NCBI GenBank assembly: GCA_963824085.1
Contig: CAWGNT010000024.1
Span: forward strand, 186,001 to 250,000
DNA: 64,000 bases
Source: JARRNE01 sp963824085
Lineage (GTDB): Bacteria; Pseudomonadota; Gammaproteobacteria; Chromatiales; Chromatiaceae
Direction of reading: 5' to 3'
Shown here in pieces: positions 42,868 through 52,801 of this stretch (position 1 is its first letter; the number at the start of each line of letters is the position of its first letter). Both the position numbers and the translations under genes were made by a program. The notes under the pieces are model-generated. The model was given only the letters and a program-made list of their open reading frames with translations, ran no database searches and was not told where the DNA came from.

Positions 42868-43050
42868 GTCCGCGCCCCGTGTTCTTTGGTCTGCGCCTTT
42901 CTGCGCGCACCCTACAAGCCCTTGAAAATTGATGCCTCAGCCCGGAATACAACCCGCAGCAGCAATGTATTCGGGCCGGATGGCGCCATGCGTTGAGGGT
43001 CTGCACGCGGCGCGGAGCTGCTGCGGCCGAGTTTTTCTCCGAGGAATCCC

Positions 43051-45693
43051 ATGTACCGCAACACTCCGCCTGCCGTCCACCTGAGAGACTATCGCCCTCC
43101 TGAGTTTCTGATCGATCGCACCGATCTGCGCTTCGATCTGGATACGGAGGTGACCGTCGTGGAGGCTGCGCTGGATTTGCGGCGCAATCCAGCTGCGGTT
43201 CGCGGTAACGGCGACCTGCGTCTCGACGGCGAGCTCATGGACCTGGAGCACATCGTCCTGGACGGACGGGAGCTTACTCCCGCCGAGTATCGGGTGGAGG
43301 CGGACGGCCTTATTTTGCACCGGGTTCCGGACCGCTTTCGATTGGAGACCCGGGTGCGCCTGCATCCGGCATTGAACACCGCCCTGGAGGGGCTGTACGT
43401 CTCAGGCAAGATGCTGTGCACCCAGTGCGAGGCGGAGGGGTTTCGCCGCATCACCTATTTTCTCGATCGCCCGGATGTGATGAGCCGCTTCACCACGACC
43501 CTGGTGGCGGCAAAGGCGCAGTTTCCCGTCCTGCTCTCGAACGGAAATCCTGCGGAGCAGCGGGACTTGCCCGACGGTCGTCACCTAGCTCGCTGGGCGG
43601 ACCCGTTTCCCAAGCCGAGCTATCTGTTCGCGCTCGTCGCCGGCGACCTGCGGGCGGTGGAAGACCGTTTTGTGACGGCCTCCGGGCGCGCGGTCGACCT
43701 CCGCATCTACGTCGAGCCTGAGAATCTCGGCAAATGCGACCATGCCATGAGTTCGCTCAAGAAGGCCATGCGCTGGGACGAGGAGCGCTACGGCCGCGAG
43801 TACGATCTGGATGTCTACATGATCGTCGCCGTAGGCCACTTCAACATGGGCGCCATGGAGAACAAGGGGCTCAACATTTTCAACTCCCGCTATGTCTTGG
43901 CGCGTCCGGATACGGCGACGGACCAGGACTTTCAGGGCATCGAGGGCGTGATCGCCCACGAGTACTTCCACAACTGGACCGGCAACCGGATCACCTGCCG
44001 GGACTGGTTCCAGCTCAGCCTCAAGGAGGGTTTCACGGTCTTCCGGGACCAAGAGTTCTCGGCCGACATGGGCTCGCGTGCGGTCAAGCGTATCGCCGAT
44101 GTTCGGTCCTTGCGCGGCCGCCAGTTCGGGGAGGACTCAGGGCCGCTCGCCCACCCTGTGCGTCCGGAGTCCTACATCGAGATCAACAACTTCTATACAG
44201 CCACCGTGTATGACAAGGGCGCGGAGCTTGTCCGCATGCAGGCCAAGCTTCTAGGCCGGGACCTGTTCCGAAAGGCGACGGATCTCTACTTCTCGCGCCA
44301 CGATGGCCAGGCAGTGACCACTGACGACTTTGTGCGGTGCATGGAGGACGCGAGCGGCCGGGACTTGAGCCAGTTCAAGCGCTGGTACGAGCAGGCGGGG
44401 ACCCCCGAGCTCGTGGTCGCCGGAACCTATGATCCAGCGGCCCGGTCATTTGCGTTGGACATACGTCAGAGCACGCCGCCGACGCCTGGGCAGCCGCGCA
44501 AGGCGGCGTTGCACATCCCCTTCGCAATCGGCCTCCTGGATGCGGAGGGGCGCGACCTCCCGCTGCGTCTGGAAGGAGAGGCCGGGGCGCAGTCGGCGGG
44601 TACCCGTGTGCTGGAGCTCAGGGAGGACGATGAGCACTTTCGCTTCATCGACATCCCCGAGTGTCCGGTGCCATCCCTGCTGCGGGGGTTCTCGGCCCCG
44701 GTGAAGGTGCGCTATGAGTATAGCGATGAGGAGCTGATGTTCCTCATGGCCCACGACAGCGACGGGTTCAATCGCTGGGATGCGGCACAGGCTCTTTCAC
44801 AGCGCATCCTCCTCGCAATGGTCTCGGACCGGGAGGTCACGGTCCCGGATGGTTTTCTGGCCGCTTTTCGGCGTGCCCTGCTGGATCGCGACGCCGACAG
44901 GGGCCTGCTGGCGGAGGTGCTCACCCTGCCCACGGAGTCTTATCTGGGGGATCAGATGGAGACCGTGGACGTGGACGAAATTCATCGCGCCCGCGAGTCA
45001 CTCAAACGGCGGATCGGCATCACGCTGCGGGATGACCTGGCAGCCGTCTTTGAGGAAAACCATGATTCAGGCCCGTACGACCCAGAGCCCGTGTCCGTTG
45101 GGCGGCGAGCACTGAAGAATCTATCCCTGAGCTACCTGGTTCAGACGGGCGATCCCGATGCCCTGGCTTGGTGCCGCCATCAGTTCGATGCAAACGACAA
45201 CATGACCGACGTAGTGAGCGCGCTGCGGCTCCTTTCCGATCAGGAAGATGCAGCGAGAGAGTACGCGCTGGGGACCTTCTACAACCGCTGGGCCGGCGAT
45301 CCGCTCGTCCTCGATAAGTGGTTTGGGATTCAGGCGACGAGCAAGCGCAGGGACACCTTGGATCGGGTACGGGACTTGACGCGGCACCCGGCCTTTTCCA
45401 TCACCAACCCGAACCGCGTCCGCAGCCTTGTCGGGGCATTTTCTGCCGGCAATCAGGTTCGGTTCCACGCGGCTGACGGGGCCGGATACCGTTTCCTCAC
45501 CGACCGTGTCTTGGAGATCGACCCAATCAATCCCCAGATCGCATCCCGGCTACTCCAGGCATTGACCCGGTGGAGGCGGTTCGACGGTGCACGCCAGGCG
45601 CTGATGCGCGCAGAGCTCGAGCGCATCCTGGATGTGGAGGAGCTGTCAAAGGACGTCTACGAGGTCGCCTCCAAGAGTCTCAGCGAAGCGTAG
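43051..45693 (+). CDS. pepN: Aminopeptidase N
   Basis: An 880-residue M1 zinc aminopeptidase of the bacterial PepN type. The exopeptidase motif GAMEN lies near residue 267 and the zinc site HEYFHNW near 304, with the second glutamate in LKEGFTVFRDQEFSAD. The N-terminal beta domain (AVHLRDYRPPEFLIDRTDL) and the C-terminal helical domain (NQVRFHAADGAGYRFL, DPINPQIASRL) are both full length. It cleaves N-terminal residues from peptides in the cytoplasm. It is divergent from grxC. Confidence 0.98.
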   Translation: MYRNTPPAVHLRDYRPPEFLIDRTDLRFDLDTEVTVVEAALDLRRNPAAVRGNGDLRLDGELMDLEHIVLDGRELTPAEYRVEADGLILHRVPDRFRLETRVRLHPALNTALEGLYVSGKMLCTQCEAEGFRRITYFLDRPDVMSRFTTTLVAAKAQFPVLLSNGNPAEQRDLPDGRHLARWADPFPKPSYLFALVAGDLRAVEDRFVTASGRAVDLRIYVEPENLGKCDHAMSSLKKAMRWDEERYGREYDLDVYMIVAVGHFNMGAMENKGLNIFNSRYVLARPDTATDQDFQGIEGVIAHEYFHNWTGNRITCRDWFQLSLKEGFTVFRDQEFSADMGSRAVKRIADVRSLRGRQFGEDSGPLAHPVRPESYIEINNFYTATVYDKGAELVRMQAKLLGRDLFRKATDLYFSRHDGQAVTTDDFVRCMEDASGRDLSQFKRWYEQAGTPELVVAGTYDPAARSFALDIRQSTPPTPGQPRKAALHIPFAIGLLDAEGRDLPLRLEGEAGAQSAGTRVLELREDDEHFRFIDIPECPVPSLLRGFSAPVKVRYEYSDEELMFLMAHDSDGFNRWDAAQALSQRILLAMVSDREVTVPDGFLAAFRRALLDRDADRGLLAEVLTLPTESYLGDQMETVDVDEIHRARESLKRRIGITLRDDLAAVFEENHDSGPYDPEPVSVGRRALKNLSLSYLVQTGDPDALAWCRHQFDANDNMTDVVSALRLLSDQEDAAREYALGTFYNRWAGDPLVLDKWFGIQATSKRRDTLDRVRDLTRHPAFSITNPNRVRSLVGAFSAGNQVRFHAADGAGYRFLTDRVLEIDPINPQIASRLLQALTRWRRFDGARQALMRAELERILDVEELSKDVYEVASKSLSEA

Positions 45694-46166
45694 GGCTCGT
45701 GGGCGCTGGCGCCGTTTGCGGCTCGTCGTGGTCGGCGTCTGGGCAAGCGGGGCGTCTTGACCTCGTCGGGTGTCTCGATGCTCCCCGTTCCTGCGCAGGG
45801 CTCCCCGAGATGCGCGCGAGCGCGCTCATCGAAGGACCTCACGGCAGAAGTGTGAGCTGTTCCTCAATACGACACCTCCATTCGGCGCCTCGATACGCGT
45901 GCGTTCTTTGGCCTGGTGCGCTCGTGTAGAATCTGGACGACGAAATCCCAAGAGGATGATGCAGTACTTAGGCTTCCGCTCCCCGTTTGCGGTTTGCCGC
46001 TAGCTCGCAGCAGCCAACGATCGACGGAAGTCTGAGGCAGGCTGAAGTGTCCTTTACCGGTCCCCCAGACGATATCAAGCATGCCGGTTCGCTTGGGTTG
46101 GCTCTCGGGCGTGAGGTCCAGGCGGGGCCTTTCGCCGGTCTCATGCAGCGAAGGTGCTGAGCGACG
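45694..46166. other. Intergenic region between pepN and the PBP1A gene
   Basis: About 470 bases. It presumably carries the PBP1A promoter. I see no RNA gene, repeat or supported coding frame. Confidence 0.4.
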
Positions 46167-48713
46167 ATGAAAAGGATGGAGCTGGATCAGGAGGACTTCC
46201 CTGCGATGGTAGCGGATGCCGGCGACCGCCCGGGACCTCCCCAGACCCCATCACCGGCGCCACCGAAGGGGGCGCGCGAGTCTCGGTTTTCGCTTTTGCG
46301 TTGGTTGTGGGGCCGCGTGGCCTCGCTCTTTGCGGCTTCGTTCGATCTTCTCACGCTTGGCCTGCTGGTTGGTGCCGCGTTCGTTTCGGTGACCCTCGCC
46401 GAGCTCCCCGAGACGGCCACCCTGAGGGACGTCCAGCTCCAGGAGCCACTGCGGGTCTACACGGCCGACGGCGGACTGATGGCAGAGTTCGGGGCACAGC
46501 GGCGCAGTCCGGTCGCCTTCAAGGACATCCCGCCGCTGCTCGTCAAGGCGTTCCTCGCCACCGAGGACAGCCGATTCTTCGAGCACGAGGGTGTCGATCT
46601 CACCGGCATCGGCAGGGCGGCTCTCAACTACGCCAGGACGGGGGAGCGCACCCAGGGCGGCAGCACCATCACGATGCAGGTGGCGCGCAACTTCTTTCTG
46701 TCGCGGGAGAAGACCTTCCAGCGCAAGTTCGCCGAGCTGCTTCTTGCCATGCACATCGAGCGGACGTTTACCAAGCAGGAGATCCTCGAGCTCTATCTGA
46801 ATAAGATCTTCTTCGGCCATCGAGCGTACGGCATCTCTGCCGCCGCGGCGCTGTACTACAACAAGCCGCTCAATGAGCTGACGCTGCCCGAGATGGCGAT
46901 GCTTGCCGGTATCCCGAAGGCCCCCTCCGCGAACAATCCGGTCTCAAACCCCAAGCGCGCCATGGCGCGCCGAGAGCATGTGCTGCGACGCATGCGCGGG
47001 CTTGGCTATATCACCGAGCGGGAGCTTCGCAGCGCACTGCAGGCACCTGATCATGCGATGCTGCATCGCAAGGAGGTGGATCTCGACGCCGACTACGTCT
47101 CCGAGATGGTGCGTCGGGAGATGTACGCCCGCTTCGGTGAGGATGCGTACCACGAGGGCTACCGGGTGACCACGACGGTGGACACCAGGCTTCAGCGCGC
47201 GGCCCAAGCCTCGGTGCGGACTGCGCTGCTGGATTACGATCTGCGGCACGGCTATCGCGGGCCGGAAGGGCATTTTGAGGTCGGGGGCAAGACGGACGCC
47301 GAGCTGGACCAGATGCTCGAGTCGGTGCGTTCGCTGCCGCGGCTCGTGGCAGGAATCGTGGTGGGGGCGGACAGTTCAGAGGCGGAGGTGTACGTCGGGG
47401 GTGGCCGCAAGGTGTCACTCGGTCTCAAGCAGGCGAGCTGGGCTCGGCCATTCAAGAGCGAGAACTGGCGCGGCCCTCCGCCGCGAAGGCTGACCGATGT
47501 CGTCGCCGTCGGCGATCTCGTGAGGCTCCGAAAGGACTCGGACGGGGCCTGGGCGTTATCGCAGGCGCCTTCGTCTGCCGGTGCCTTGGCGGCGGTCTCG
47601 CCGGCCGACGGGGCGATTCGCGCCTTGGTGGGCGGGTACTACTTCAGCGACAGCAAGTTCAACCGTGCCGTGGATGCCCGGCGCCAGCCCGGTTCCAGCT
47701 TCAAGCCCTTCATCTATGCTTCGGCCCTGGACAAGGGCTGGACGCCGGCTAGTCTCGTCAAGGACGAGCGCATCTCTATCCGCCTGAACCAGCGCGAGAT
47801 GTGGGAGCCGGACAATTTCGACCACAAGACGATGGGTCCGATCCGGCTGCGCGTCGCGCTCACGCTCTCGCGCAATCTGGCGTCGATCTATCTTCTCGAG
47901 CACGTGGGGCTTGACTATGCAAGGCGCTTCGTCGGCCGTTTCGGGTTCGACCTCCAGAATCTGCCGCTCGGTCTTTCCATGGCACTCGGTACCGCCGAGG
48001 TTTCACCGCTTCAGATGGCAGGGGCCTATGCGGTCTTCGCCAATGGCGGCTTCCGCGTCAACCCGTACTTCATCACCCGGGTCGAGAACGGTGACGGGAA
48101 GCTCGTCTTCGAGGCGAAGCCGCGCCAGGCCTGCGCCGATTGCTGGTTCCATTACGAGCAGTCGCCTGCGCAGACGGCGGCGTTAGAGCGCAAGGATGGC
48201 CTGCAGGCGAACCGCGTACTCGAGCCGCGCCTGACCTTCGAGATGAACTCGCTCCTTCAGGGGGTGATCAGGGAAGGCACCGGCCGCAAGGCGCTCCAGC
48301 TCGGGCGCTCCGACCTCGCCGGCAAGACGGGAACGACAAACGATGTACGCGATTCCTGGTTCTGCGGCTACCAAAAGGACTTGGTGGCCGTGTCCTGGAT
48401 GGGCTTCGACGACTTCGCCCCCTTGGGTAGGGGGGAGACGGGAGGCCAGGCGGGCCTCGGGATGTGGGTGAGCTTCATGCGAGATGCCCTCAAGGACAAA
48501 CCAGAGGCCATCCTCGACGTGCCGGAGGGAATGGTGGAGGTCCGGGTCGACAAGCGACGTGGGACACTGACCTCGGCCACTGGAAGCAATACTGTGACGG
48601 AATGGGTTCGTGAGGAATACCAACAGTCCTTGGGCGGGCCTGAGCCGGTGCAGTATGCGGGCGACGGGTACGGGCCTTCGAGCGCACCGCGGGTCATCGA
48701 CGAGCTGTTCTAA
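46167..48713 (+). CDS. mrcA: Class A penicillin-binding protein 1A
   Basis: An 848-residue bifunctional cell-wall synthase. A Pro-rich cytoplasmic tail (1-45) precedes one membrane helix at about 52-77. The GT51 glycosyltransferase domain has EDSRFFEHEG at ~133 and QGGSTITMQVARN. The transpeptidase domain has SSFK near 508, SRN in LTLSRNLASI and KTGTT near 719. It polymerises and cross-links peptidoglycan in the periplasm. The gene stands alone between intergenic stretches; a long palindrome begins at its stop codon. Confidence 0.95.
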   Translation: MKRMELDQEDFPAMVADAGDRPGPPQTPSPAPPKGARESRFSLLRWLWGRVASLFAASFDLLTLGLLVGAAFVSVTLAELPETATLRDVQLQEPLRVYTADGGLMAEFGAQRRSPVAFKDIPPLLVKAFLATEDSRFFEHEGVDLTGIGRAALNYARTGERTQGGSTITMQVARNFFLSREKTFQRKFAELLLAMHIERTFTKQEILELYLNKIFFGHRAYGISAAAALYYNKPLNELTLPEMAMLAGIPKAPSANNPVSNPKRAMARREHVLRRMRGLGYITERELRSALQAPDHAMLHRKEVDLDADYVSEMVRREMYARFGEDAYHEGYRVTTTVDTRLQRAAQASVRTALLDYDLRHGYRGPEGHFEVGGKTDAELDQMLESVRSLPRLVAGIVVGADSSEAEVYVGGGRKVSLGLKQASWARPFKSENWRGPPPRRLTDVVAVGDLVRLRKDSDGAWALSQAPSSAGALAAVSPADGAIRALVGGYYFSDSKFNRAVDARRQPGSSFKPFIYASALDKGWTPASLVKDERISIRLNQREMWEPDNFDHKTMGPIRLRVALTLSRNLASIYLLEHVGLDYARRFVGRFGFDLQNLPLGLSMALGTAEVSPLQMAGAYAVFANGGFRVNPYFITRVENGDGKLVFEAKPRQACADCWFHYEQSPAQTAALERKDGLQANRVLEPRLTFEMNSLLQGVIREGTGRKALQLGRSDLAGKTGTTNDVRDSWFCGYQKDLVAVSWMGFDDFAPLGRGETGGQAGLGMWVSFMRDALKDKPEAILDVPEGMVEVRVDKRRGTLTSATGSNTVTEWVREEYQQSLGGPEPVQYAGDGYGPSSAPRVIDELF

Positions 48714-48871
48714 GGCGATTGCCGGAAAATCATGTACCAGATTGCGCCGGATTTTCGTTCGCCTTCAAGGAACGCTGACGGGAGCATAGCTGGGCTATGT
48801 GACTGCAGGCGTGACGCCGAAGGCGGGCGAAAGGACCAGCAAGGTGGTACCTGATTTGACAGAAATCGCCT
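48713..48871. repeat. 159-base imperfect palindrome after the PBP1A gene
   Basis: The ends are AGGCGATT and AATCGCCT. Inner pairs include TGTACCAG/TGGTACC-type and CGCCTTC/GAAGGCG segments, and the centre is CATAG-CTGGG-CTATG. The whole can fold on itself. It starts on the last base of the stop codon and could end transcription, but its length and mosaic look suggest a mobile palindromic unit. Confidence 0.65.
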
Positions 48872-48991
48872 AAGCAGGACAGCGCCGCGCGATCGACGCT
48901 CTGGTAACAATGCCGCGCCTATCGGCTGCAACTTTTTCGCCCTCGCCTGAGGGATCGGGTTGGGGGTGTCGGGAGCGGGAGCACTGCTTCC

Positions 48992-49732
48992 CTAGCGCAC
49001 GTTCGGCCCTGTAATGGGTACGAATCGGACCGGAAGCACCTCCCTGCGTTCGAGTGTCCCCCGTGCCGTCTTTTCGAGCACCACTAGCTGCTGGGTCCAC
49101 CCATGCTCCCCAACCGGCATGACCAGCCGACCGCCGGTCGCCAGCTGATCGATTAGCGGCGCCGGGATCTGCTCGGCTGCTGCCGTCACGATGATGCCCG
49201 CGAAGGGCGCTGCCTCGGGCCAGCCGAGATAGCCGTCCCCGGCGCGCACATGGACGTTGTCGTAGCCGAGGTGCTCCAGGACGCTGCGTGCCCGCTCGGC
49301 GAGCTCCGGAACGATCTCCACGGAGTAAACCTCTGCCCCCATCTCCGCCAGTATGGCCGCCTGATAGCCCGAGCCCGTGCCGAGCTCGTAGACCCTGTCC
49401 CCGGGCTTTGCCTTCAGCAGGTGGCTCATGACGGCAACGATATAGGGCTGCGAGATGGTCTGGCCTGCCCCGATCGGGAGGGGGTGATTGCCATAGGCCT
49501 CGCTCCGCAGGGCGGGGGGGACGAACTCCTCACGGGGTACCTTGCCTAGCGCGGCGATCACGGCGGGGTCCAGCCGATCAGTTCCTAGCTCGCGGCGAGT
49601 CTGATGAACCTGGGCCTGGATCTCCCGTACCAGCGCCTCGCGCTGGGCGCCGTAGTCTGGCGGACCGGCACAAGCGGTCTGCGTCAGGCTGAGCGAGACG
49701 AAAGCGATAGCGACGATCGTCCAGCTTCTCAC
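48992..49732 (-). CDS. pcm: Exported protein-L-isoaspartate O-methyltransferase
   Basis: About 246 residues. The core is a PCMT: VPREEFVPPALRSEAYGNHP, PIGAGQTISQPYIVA, the SAM loop ELGTGSGYQAAILAEMG and the late LVMPVGEH. The enzyme methylates isoaspartyl residues so that damaged proteins can be repaired. Unlike cytoplasmic Pcm it has a hydrophobic N-terminus (WTIVAIAFVSLSLTQTACAG) that looks like a signal peptide or lipoprotein signal, so it may act in the periplasm. The GTG at 49732 begins this signal; an in-frame ATG at 49834 is the upstream alternative. Confidence 0.88.
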   Translation of the reverse strand: MRSWTIVAIAFVSLSLTQTACAGPPDYGAQREALVREIQAQVHQTRRELGTDRLDPAVIAALGKVPREEFVPPALRSEAYGNHPLPIGAGQTISQPYIVAVMSHLLKAKPGDRVYELGTGSGYQAAILAEMGAEVYSVEIVPELAERARSVLEHLGYDNVHVRAGDGYLGWPEAAPFAGIIVTAAAEQIPAPLIDQLATGGRLVMPVGEHGWTQQLVVLEKTARGTLERREVLPVRFVPITGPNVR

Positions 49733-50092
49733 AGAGCCGATCTTCCTGCGGATCGAAACGATCTCGGCAGGGTAATATCGTGCGTGCCCACGGATCCGTC
49801 GCCGCTCCGCGCACAATATGGATGACGCTCGCATCGGAAACCTCTGGCAGCGCCCGGCGGGTCAGGTGATACCATCGTCCGGCCTAAAGATAGCCGACTC
49901 TCCCTGTGCTCGGAGAATCGAACGCGCAGCGGCACCCCGCGACCCGGACGCTGGCCGAGCCCCATGGCCAATCAACTCTGCGATCGCAAAGTAGCATAGT
50001 CGTTGCTGCCGTGTACCCGAGTGCGAGGGGACTCTCTACCCGCGCCGTGCTGCCTCAAACGCACGGGGGAACCGACTCTGCTCCGGCCGCGG
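49733..50092. other. Intergenic region
   Basis: About 360 bases, presumably with the pcm promoter on the minus strand. No supported gene or repeat. Confidence 0.35.
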
Positions 50093-50389
50093 TCACTTGA
50101 AGAGGTCCTCAGCCGCCCTCTGAAGCTGGTCGGTATTCGCCCGCTGGCCGCTAGCGGCGGGTGACTTGGTCGGCTCGAAGAATTCGCAGAAGTTCGCCCT
50201 TTCCTTGTTCAGGACCCGCTCCACCATGGGCTCGACGCACTCGTTGGGGCGCCCCGGTGCGAAGTGACGGCAGTTGCGGCAAACGTGTGTCTCTTTGCCG
50301 CAGGCGGTACAGACGGTCTCGCGGCCGTAATCGGCGCGCGTCAGGCCATGGCCGCAGTGCCAGCATATGCCTCGGATCTCATCAGTCAT
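50093..50389 (-). CDS. Small zinc-ribbon protein
   Basis: A 98-residue protein. A first CxxC pair (ICWHCG), a second (VCTACGKE) and a third (VCRNCRHFAP) are followed by single cysteines in NECVEP and NFCEFF. This fits a treble or double zinc ribbon. The C-terminus is polar and helical. The family is seen in many proteobacteria without assigned function. The ATG at 50389 is the natural start; the gene is divergent from the universal stress protein gene. Confidence 0.8.
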   Translation of the reverse strand: MTDEIRGICWHCGHGLTRADYGRETVCTACGKETHVCRNCRHFAPGRPNECVEPMVERVLNKERANFCEFFEPTKSPAASGQRANTDQLQRAAEDLFK

Positions 50390-50504
50390 TCGACGGCCCT
50401 CGAAAAATTTCGCCTTGGCTCTGGGCGAGTATAATCCGCGCATCTTGCGTCCTTTCCGGCCCATCGGATGGGTCAGCGCCTCGTGTCCCCGGACGGAGGG
50501 CTCT

Positions 50505-51038
50505 ATGGCCTTGAGCGGACAGGCTTCCGGTTTGGTGTTGGCCGCCATAGACGGCTCGCACAACTCCATTGTAGCGGCCGGGGCCGCTGCGCGTTTGACG
50601 CGCATGTTGGGCGGACGGCTTGGTCTCATCCACGTGCTGGATGTTCCGCCGCTGAACTTCTGGGTGGGGGTGGAGACGCGCATGAAGGAAGACATCCGCG
50701 CCCAGGCCGAGACTACGCTCCTTCGGATCTCGGAGCGAGTCGAAGCGGTTTGTGATGTGATGCCCGAATACTACATCGTAGAGGGGCTACCCGAGTCGGA
50801 GATCCGGCGGGTCGTGGAGACCGAGCCGGCGGTGGTGATGGTGGTTGCCGGCCGGCACGGGGTTGATACGGAAAGGCGCGCCGCGTTGGGCCTGGGGCGC
50901 AGCCTGGGCCGTCTCTGCGAAAAGCTGGCCGCAGAGCTTCCCGTTCCGGTGCTGATCGTTCCTCCCGATGGTATCTCCGCCGACATTTGCCCCGACCTTC
51001 GCGACCTGACCCCTACCGAAGAGCCGCGTACTCCGTAG
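50505..51038 (+). CDS. Universal stress protein family protein
   Basis: A 177-residue UspA-fold protein: LVLAAIDGSHNSIVAAGAAA at the start, VVMVVAGRHG in the middle, then GLGRSLGRLCEKLAAELPVPVLIVPP. The nucleotide-binding G-2x-G-9x-G(S/T) pattern is only partly kept, so ATP binding is uncertain. The ATG at 50505 follows GGACGGAGGG. The next gene, a sulfite exporter, begins 28 bases downstream. Confidence 0.88.
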   Translation: MALSGQASGLVLAAIDGSHNSIVAAGAAARLTRMLGGRLGLIHVLDVPPLNFWVGVETRMKEDIRAQAETTLLRISERVEAVCDVMPEYYIVEGLPESEIRRVVETEPAVVMVVAGRHGVDTERRAALGLGRSLGRLCEKLAAELPVPVLIVPPDGISADICPDLRDLTPTEEPRTP

Positions 51039-51066
51039 GCACGGTTTCTCCACCTCGCCCAACTCC

Positions 51067-52002
51067 GTGGAGATCTTTCTGCCCATCGCGCACATGGACG
51101 TGAACGTCCTACTGATCCTCTGCTTCGGGGCCGTTGTCGGTTTCCTGTCGGGTCTGGTTGGGGTTGGCGGGGGGTTTCTCATTACGCCCCTACTGATCTT
51201 CATCGGAGTTACTCCCATCGTCGCAGTGGCCACCGGCTCCGCGCAGATTGCGGGTACCGCGGCCAGTGGCAGTTATGTTCACTGGCGGTTGGGAAACGTC
51301 GACTTCCGGATGGCCTTCAGTCTGCTCGCCGGAAGCTGGGTGGGTGCCGCAGCCGGTGTTTATGCCGCTCGCCAGCTGCAGCGGAGTGGCCACTTCGGGA
51401 ACACGGTCGTCCTTCTCTATGTCCTGCTTCTCGGATTCATCGGGCTCTCGATGCTCTATGAGTCGGCGGGAAGCATCCTGCGCCGCGGTCCTCGGCCCTC
51501 CGGGCCTGCAGGTCAAGGCGACAAGCCGAGCGCGCGCCTCGGCGAGGCGCTCGAGCGGCTGCCGGGGGCGGTGGACTATCCGACCTCGGGGCTGCGCATC
51601 TCGTTCCTGGTGCCCGTCGGGCTAGGTGTTGCCGTTGGTGCATTGACTTCGCTCATGGGGGTGGGCGGAGGCTTCGTAATGGTTCCGATGATGATCTACC
51701 TCCTGCGCATGCCCACGCGGGTCGTTGTCGGCACCTCTCTTTTTCAGTTGCTGTTTACGACGGCCGCGGTCAGCGTGATGCAGGCGGGCGTGAACCATTC
51801 AGTGGACCCCTTTCTGGCCCTGATTCTGATCCTAGGCTCCGCGTTGGGGACGCAATGGGGTGCACGGCTCGGAATACGGCTGCCGGCGGAACGGCTGCGC
51901 CTGGTGCTGGCCCTACTGGTCGTGGCAGTGGCAGCCAAGATGTTATCGACCCTACTTATTACGCCGGACGAGGTATATACGATGGTGCGGGTGGTCAGGT
52001 GA
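51067..52002 (+). CDS. TauE/SafE-family sulfite/organosulfonate exporter
   Basis: A 311-residue membrane protein with two homologous halves of about four helices. Each half starts with the family pattern: FGAVVGFLSGLVGVGGGFLI and ALTSLMGVGGGFVMVPMMIY. TauE/SafE proteins are proposed to export sulfite, sulfonates or other anions, which fits a sulfur oxidiser. The GTG at 51067 or the ATG at 51094 may be the start. Its stop codon overlaps the next gene as GTGA. Confidence 0.92.
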   Translation: MEIFLPIAHMDVNVLLILCFGAVVGFLSGLVGVGGGFLITPLLIFIGVTPIVAVATGSAQIAGTAASGSYVHWRLGNVDFRMAFSLLAGSWVGAAAGVYAARQLQRSGHFGNTVVLLYVLLLGFIGLSMLYESAGSILRRGPRPSGPAGQGDKPSARLGEALERLPGAVDYPTSGLRISFLVPVGLGVAVGALTSLMGVGGGFVMVPMMIYLLRMPTRVVVGTSLFQLLFTTAAVSVMQAGVNHSVDPFLALILILGSALGTQWGARLGIRLPAERLRLVLALLVVAVAAKMLSTLLITPDEVYTMVRVVR

Positions 52003-52757
52003 CCAGGATCGGGCTAGCAGCCCTGGCGATCACATTTGCACTGGCTCTGCCGGTACGATACGCATCGGCCCAGGAGGGACTGGTGACGCGCCTGGAAGCG
52101 GACCATGTGGACGTCACGAGCGAGTTCAAAGGCGAGCAGCTCCTCCTGTTCGGCGCGTTGTCCCGTGGCGGCGACGTAGTCATCAAGGTCGTCTCGCCTG
52201 GGCAAGAGGTTGCGCTAAGTCGCAAAGAGAAGCTGGGTCCCATCTGGCTGGATGGTGGCCGGGTGAAGGTTGCCGGAGCGCCTGGCTTGTTCTACCTCCT
52301 GTCGACGCGGCCCATCGGCGTCCTTCTGGGTCCCGCCGAGCAGGAGCGGTATGGCCTCCGCGTTGAAGTCGCACTCGCGAACGCGCGCCTGTCGGGCGAC
52401 GCGACGGGCATGTCGGACTGGCGCGTCGCCTTCCTCCGTCTAAAGGGACGGAAAGGTTACTACCTGTCGGACGGACAAGGCGTCACGGTGAAAGAGGGCC
52501 ACCTCTTTTACGCCAGTGTCCGGTTGCCGGCCAAGTCGCCCTTGGGACGGTACGAGCTTTCTATCTATCTCGTGCGCGACGGTGTGGTGGTGGCGTCACA
52601 AAAGGAGGCCCTGGAGGTACGTAAGGTCAGCCTGCAGCGCTGGGTAGACCGCGTCGCCCACGAGCATGGATGGCTCTTTGGAGGGGGCTTCACGCTCGGC
52701 GCAATGACCATCGGGCTCGCCCTCGGAATCATCTTGCGCCAGAAACGCGAAGTGTAG
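51999..52757 (+). CDS. TIGR02186-family membrane-anchored protein
   Basis: About 252 residues: an N-terminal signal (IGLAALAITFALALPVRYAS), a periplasmic beta-rich domain with EADHVDVTSEFKGEQLLLFG, VVISPG-like VVSPGQE and YYLSDGQGVTV, and a C-terminal membrane helix (GGFTLGAMTIGLALGIIL). This is the family regularly coupled to TauE/SafE exporters; its role in transport is unknown. The GTG start overlaps the exporter stop codon, so the two are co-translated. Confidence 0.88.
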   Translation: MTRIGLAALAITFALALPVRYASAQEGLVTRLEADHVDVTSEFKGEQLLLFGALSRGGDVVIKVVSPGQEVALSRKEKLGPIWLDGGRVKVAGAPGLFYLLSTRPIGVLLGPAEQERYGLRVEVALANARLSGDATGMSDWRVAFLRLKGRKGYYLSDGQGVTVKEGHLFYASVRLPAKSPLGRYELSIYLVRDGVVVASQKEALEVRKVSLQRWVDRVAHEHGWLFGGGFTLGAMTIGLALGIILRQKREV

Positions 52758-52801
52758 CCGCTGCCCGTTACTGACGCGTCTGAGAAGGTCTCGGGGCGCC
52801 C

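Noticed and set aside
48713..48871. tRNA or other structured RNA gene after the PBP1A gene
   Set aside because: The structure is one long palindrome, with no cloverleaf, anticodon arm or CCA-type end.
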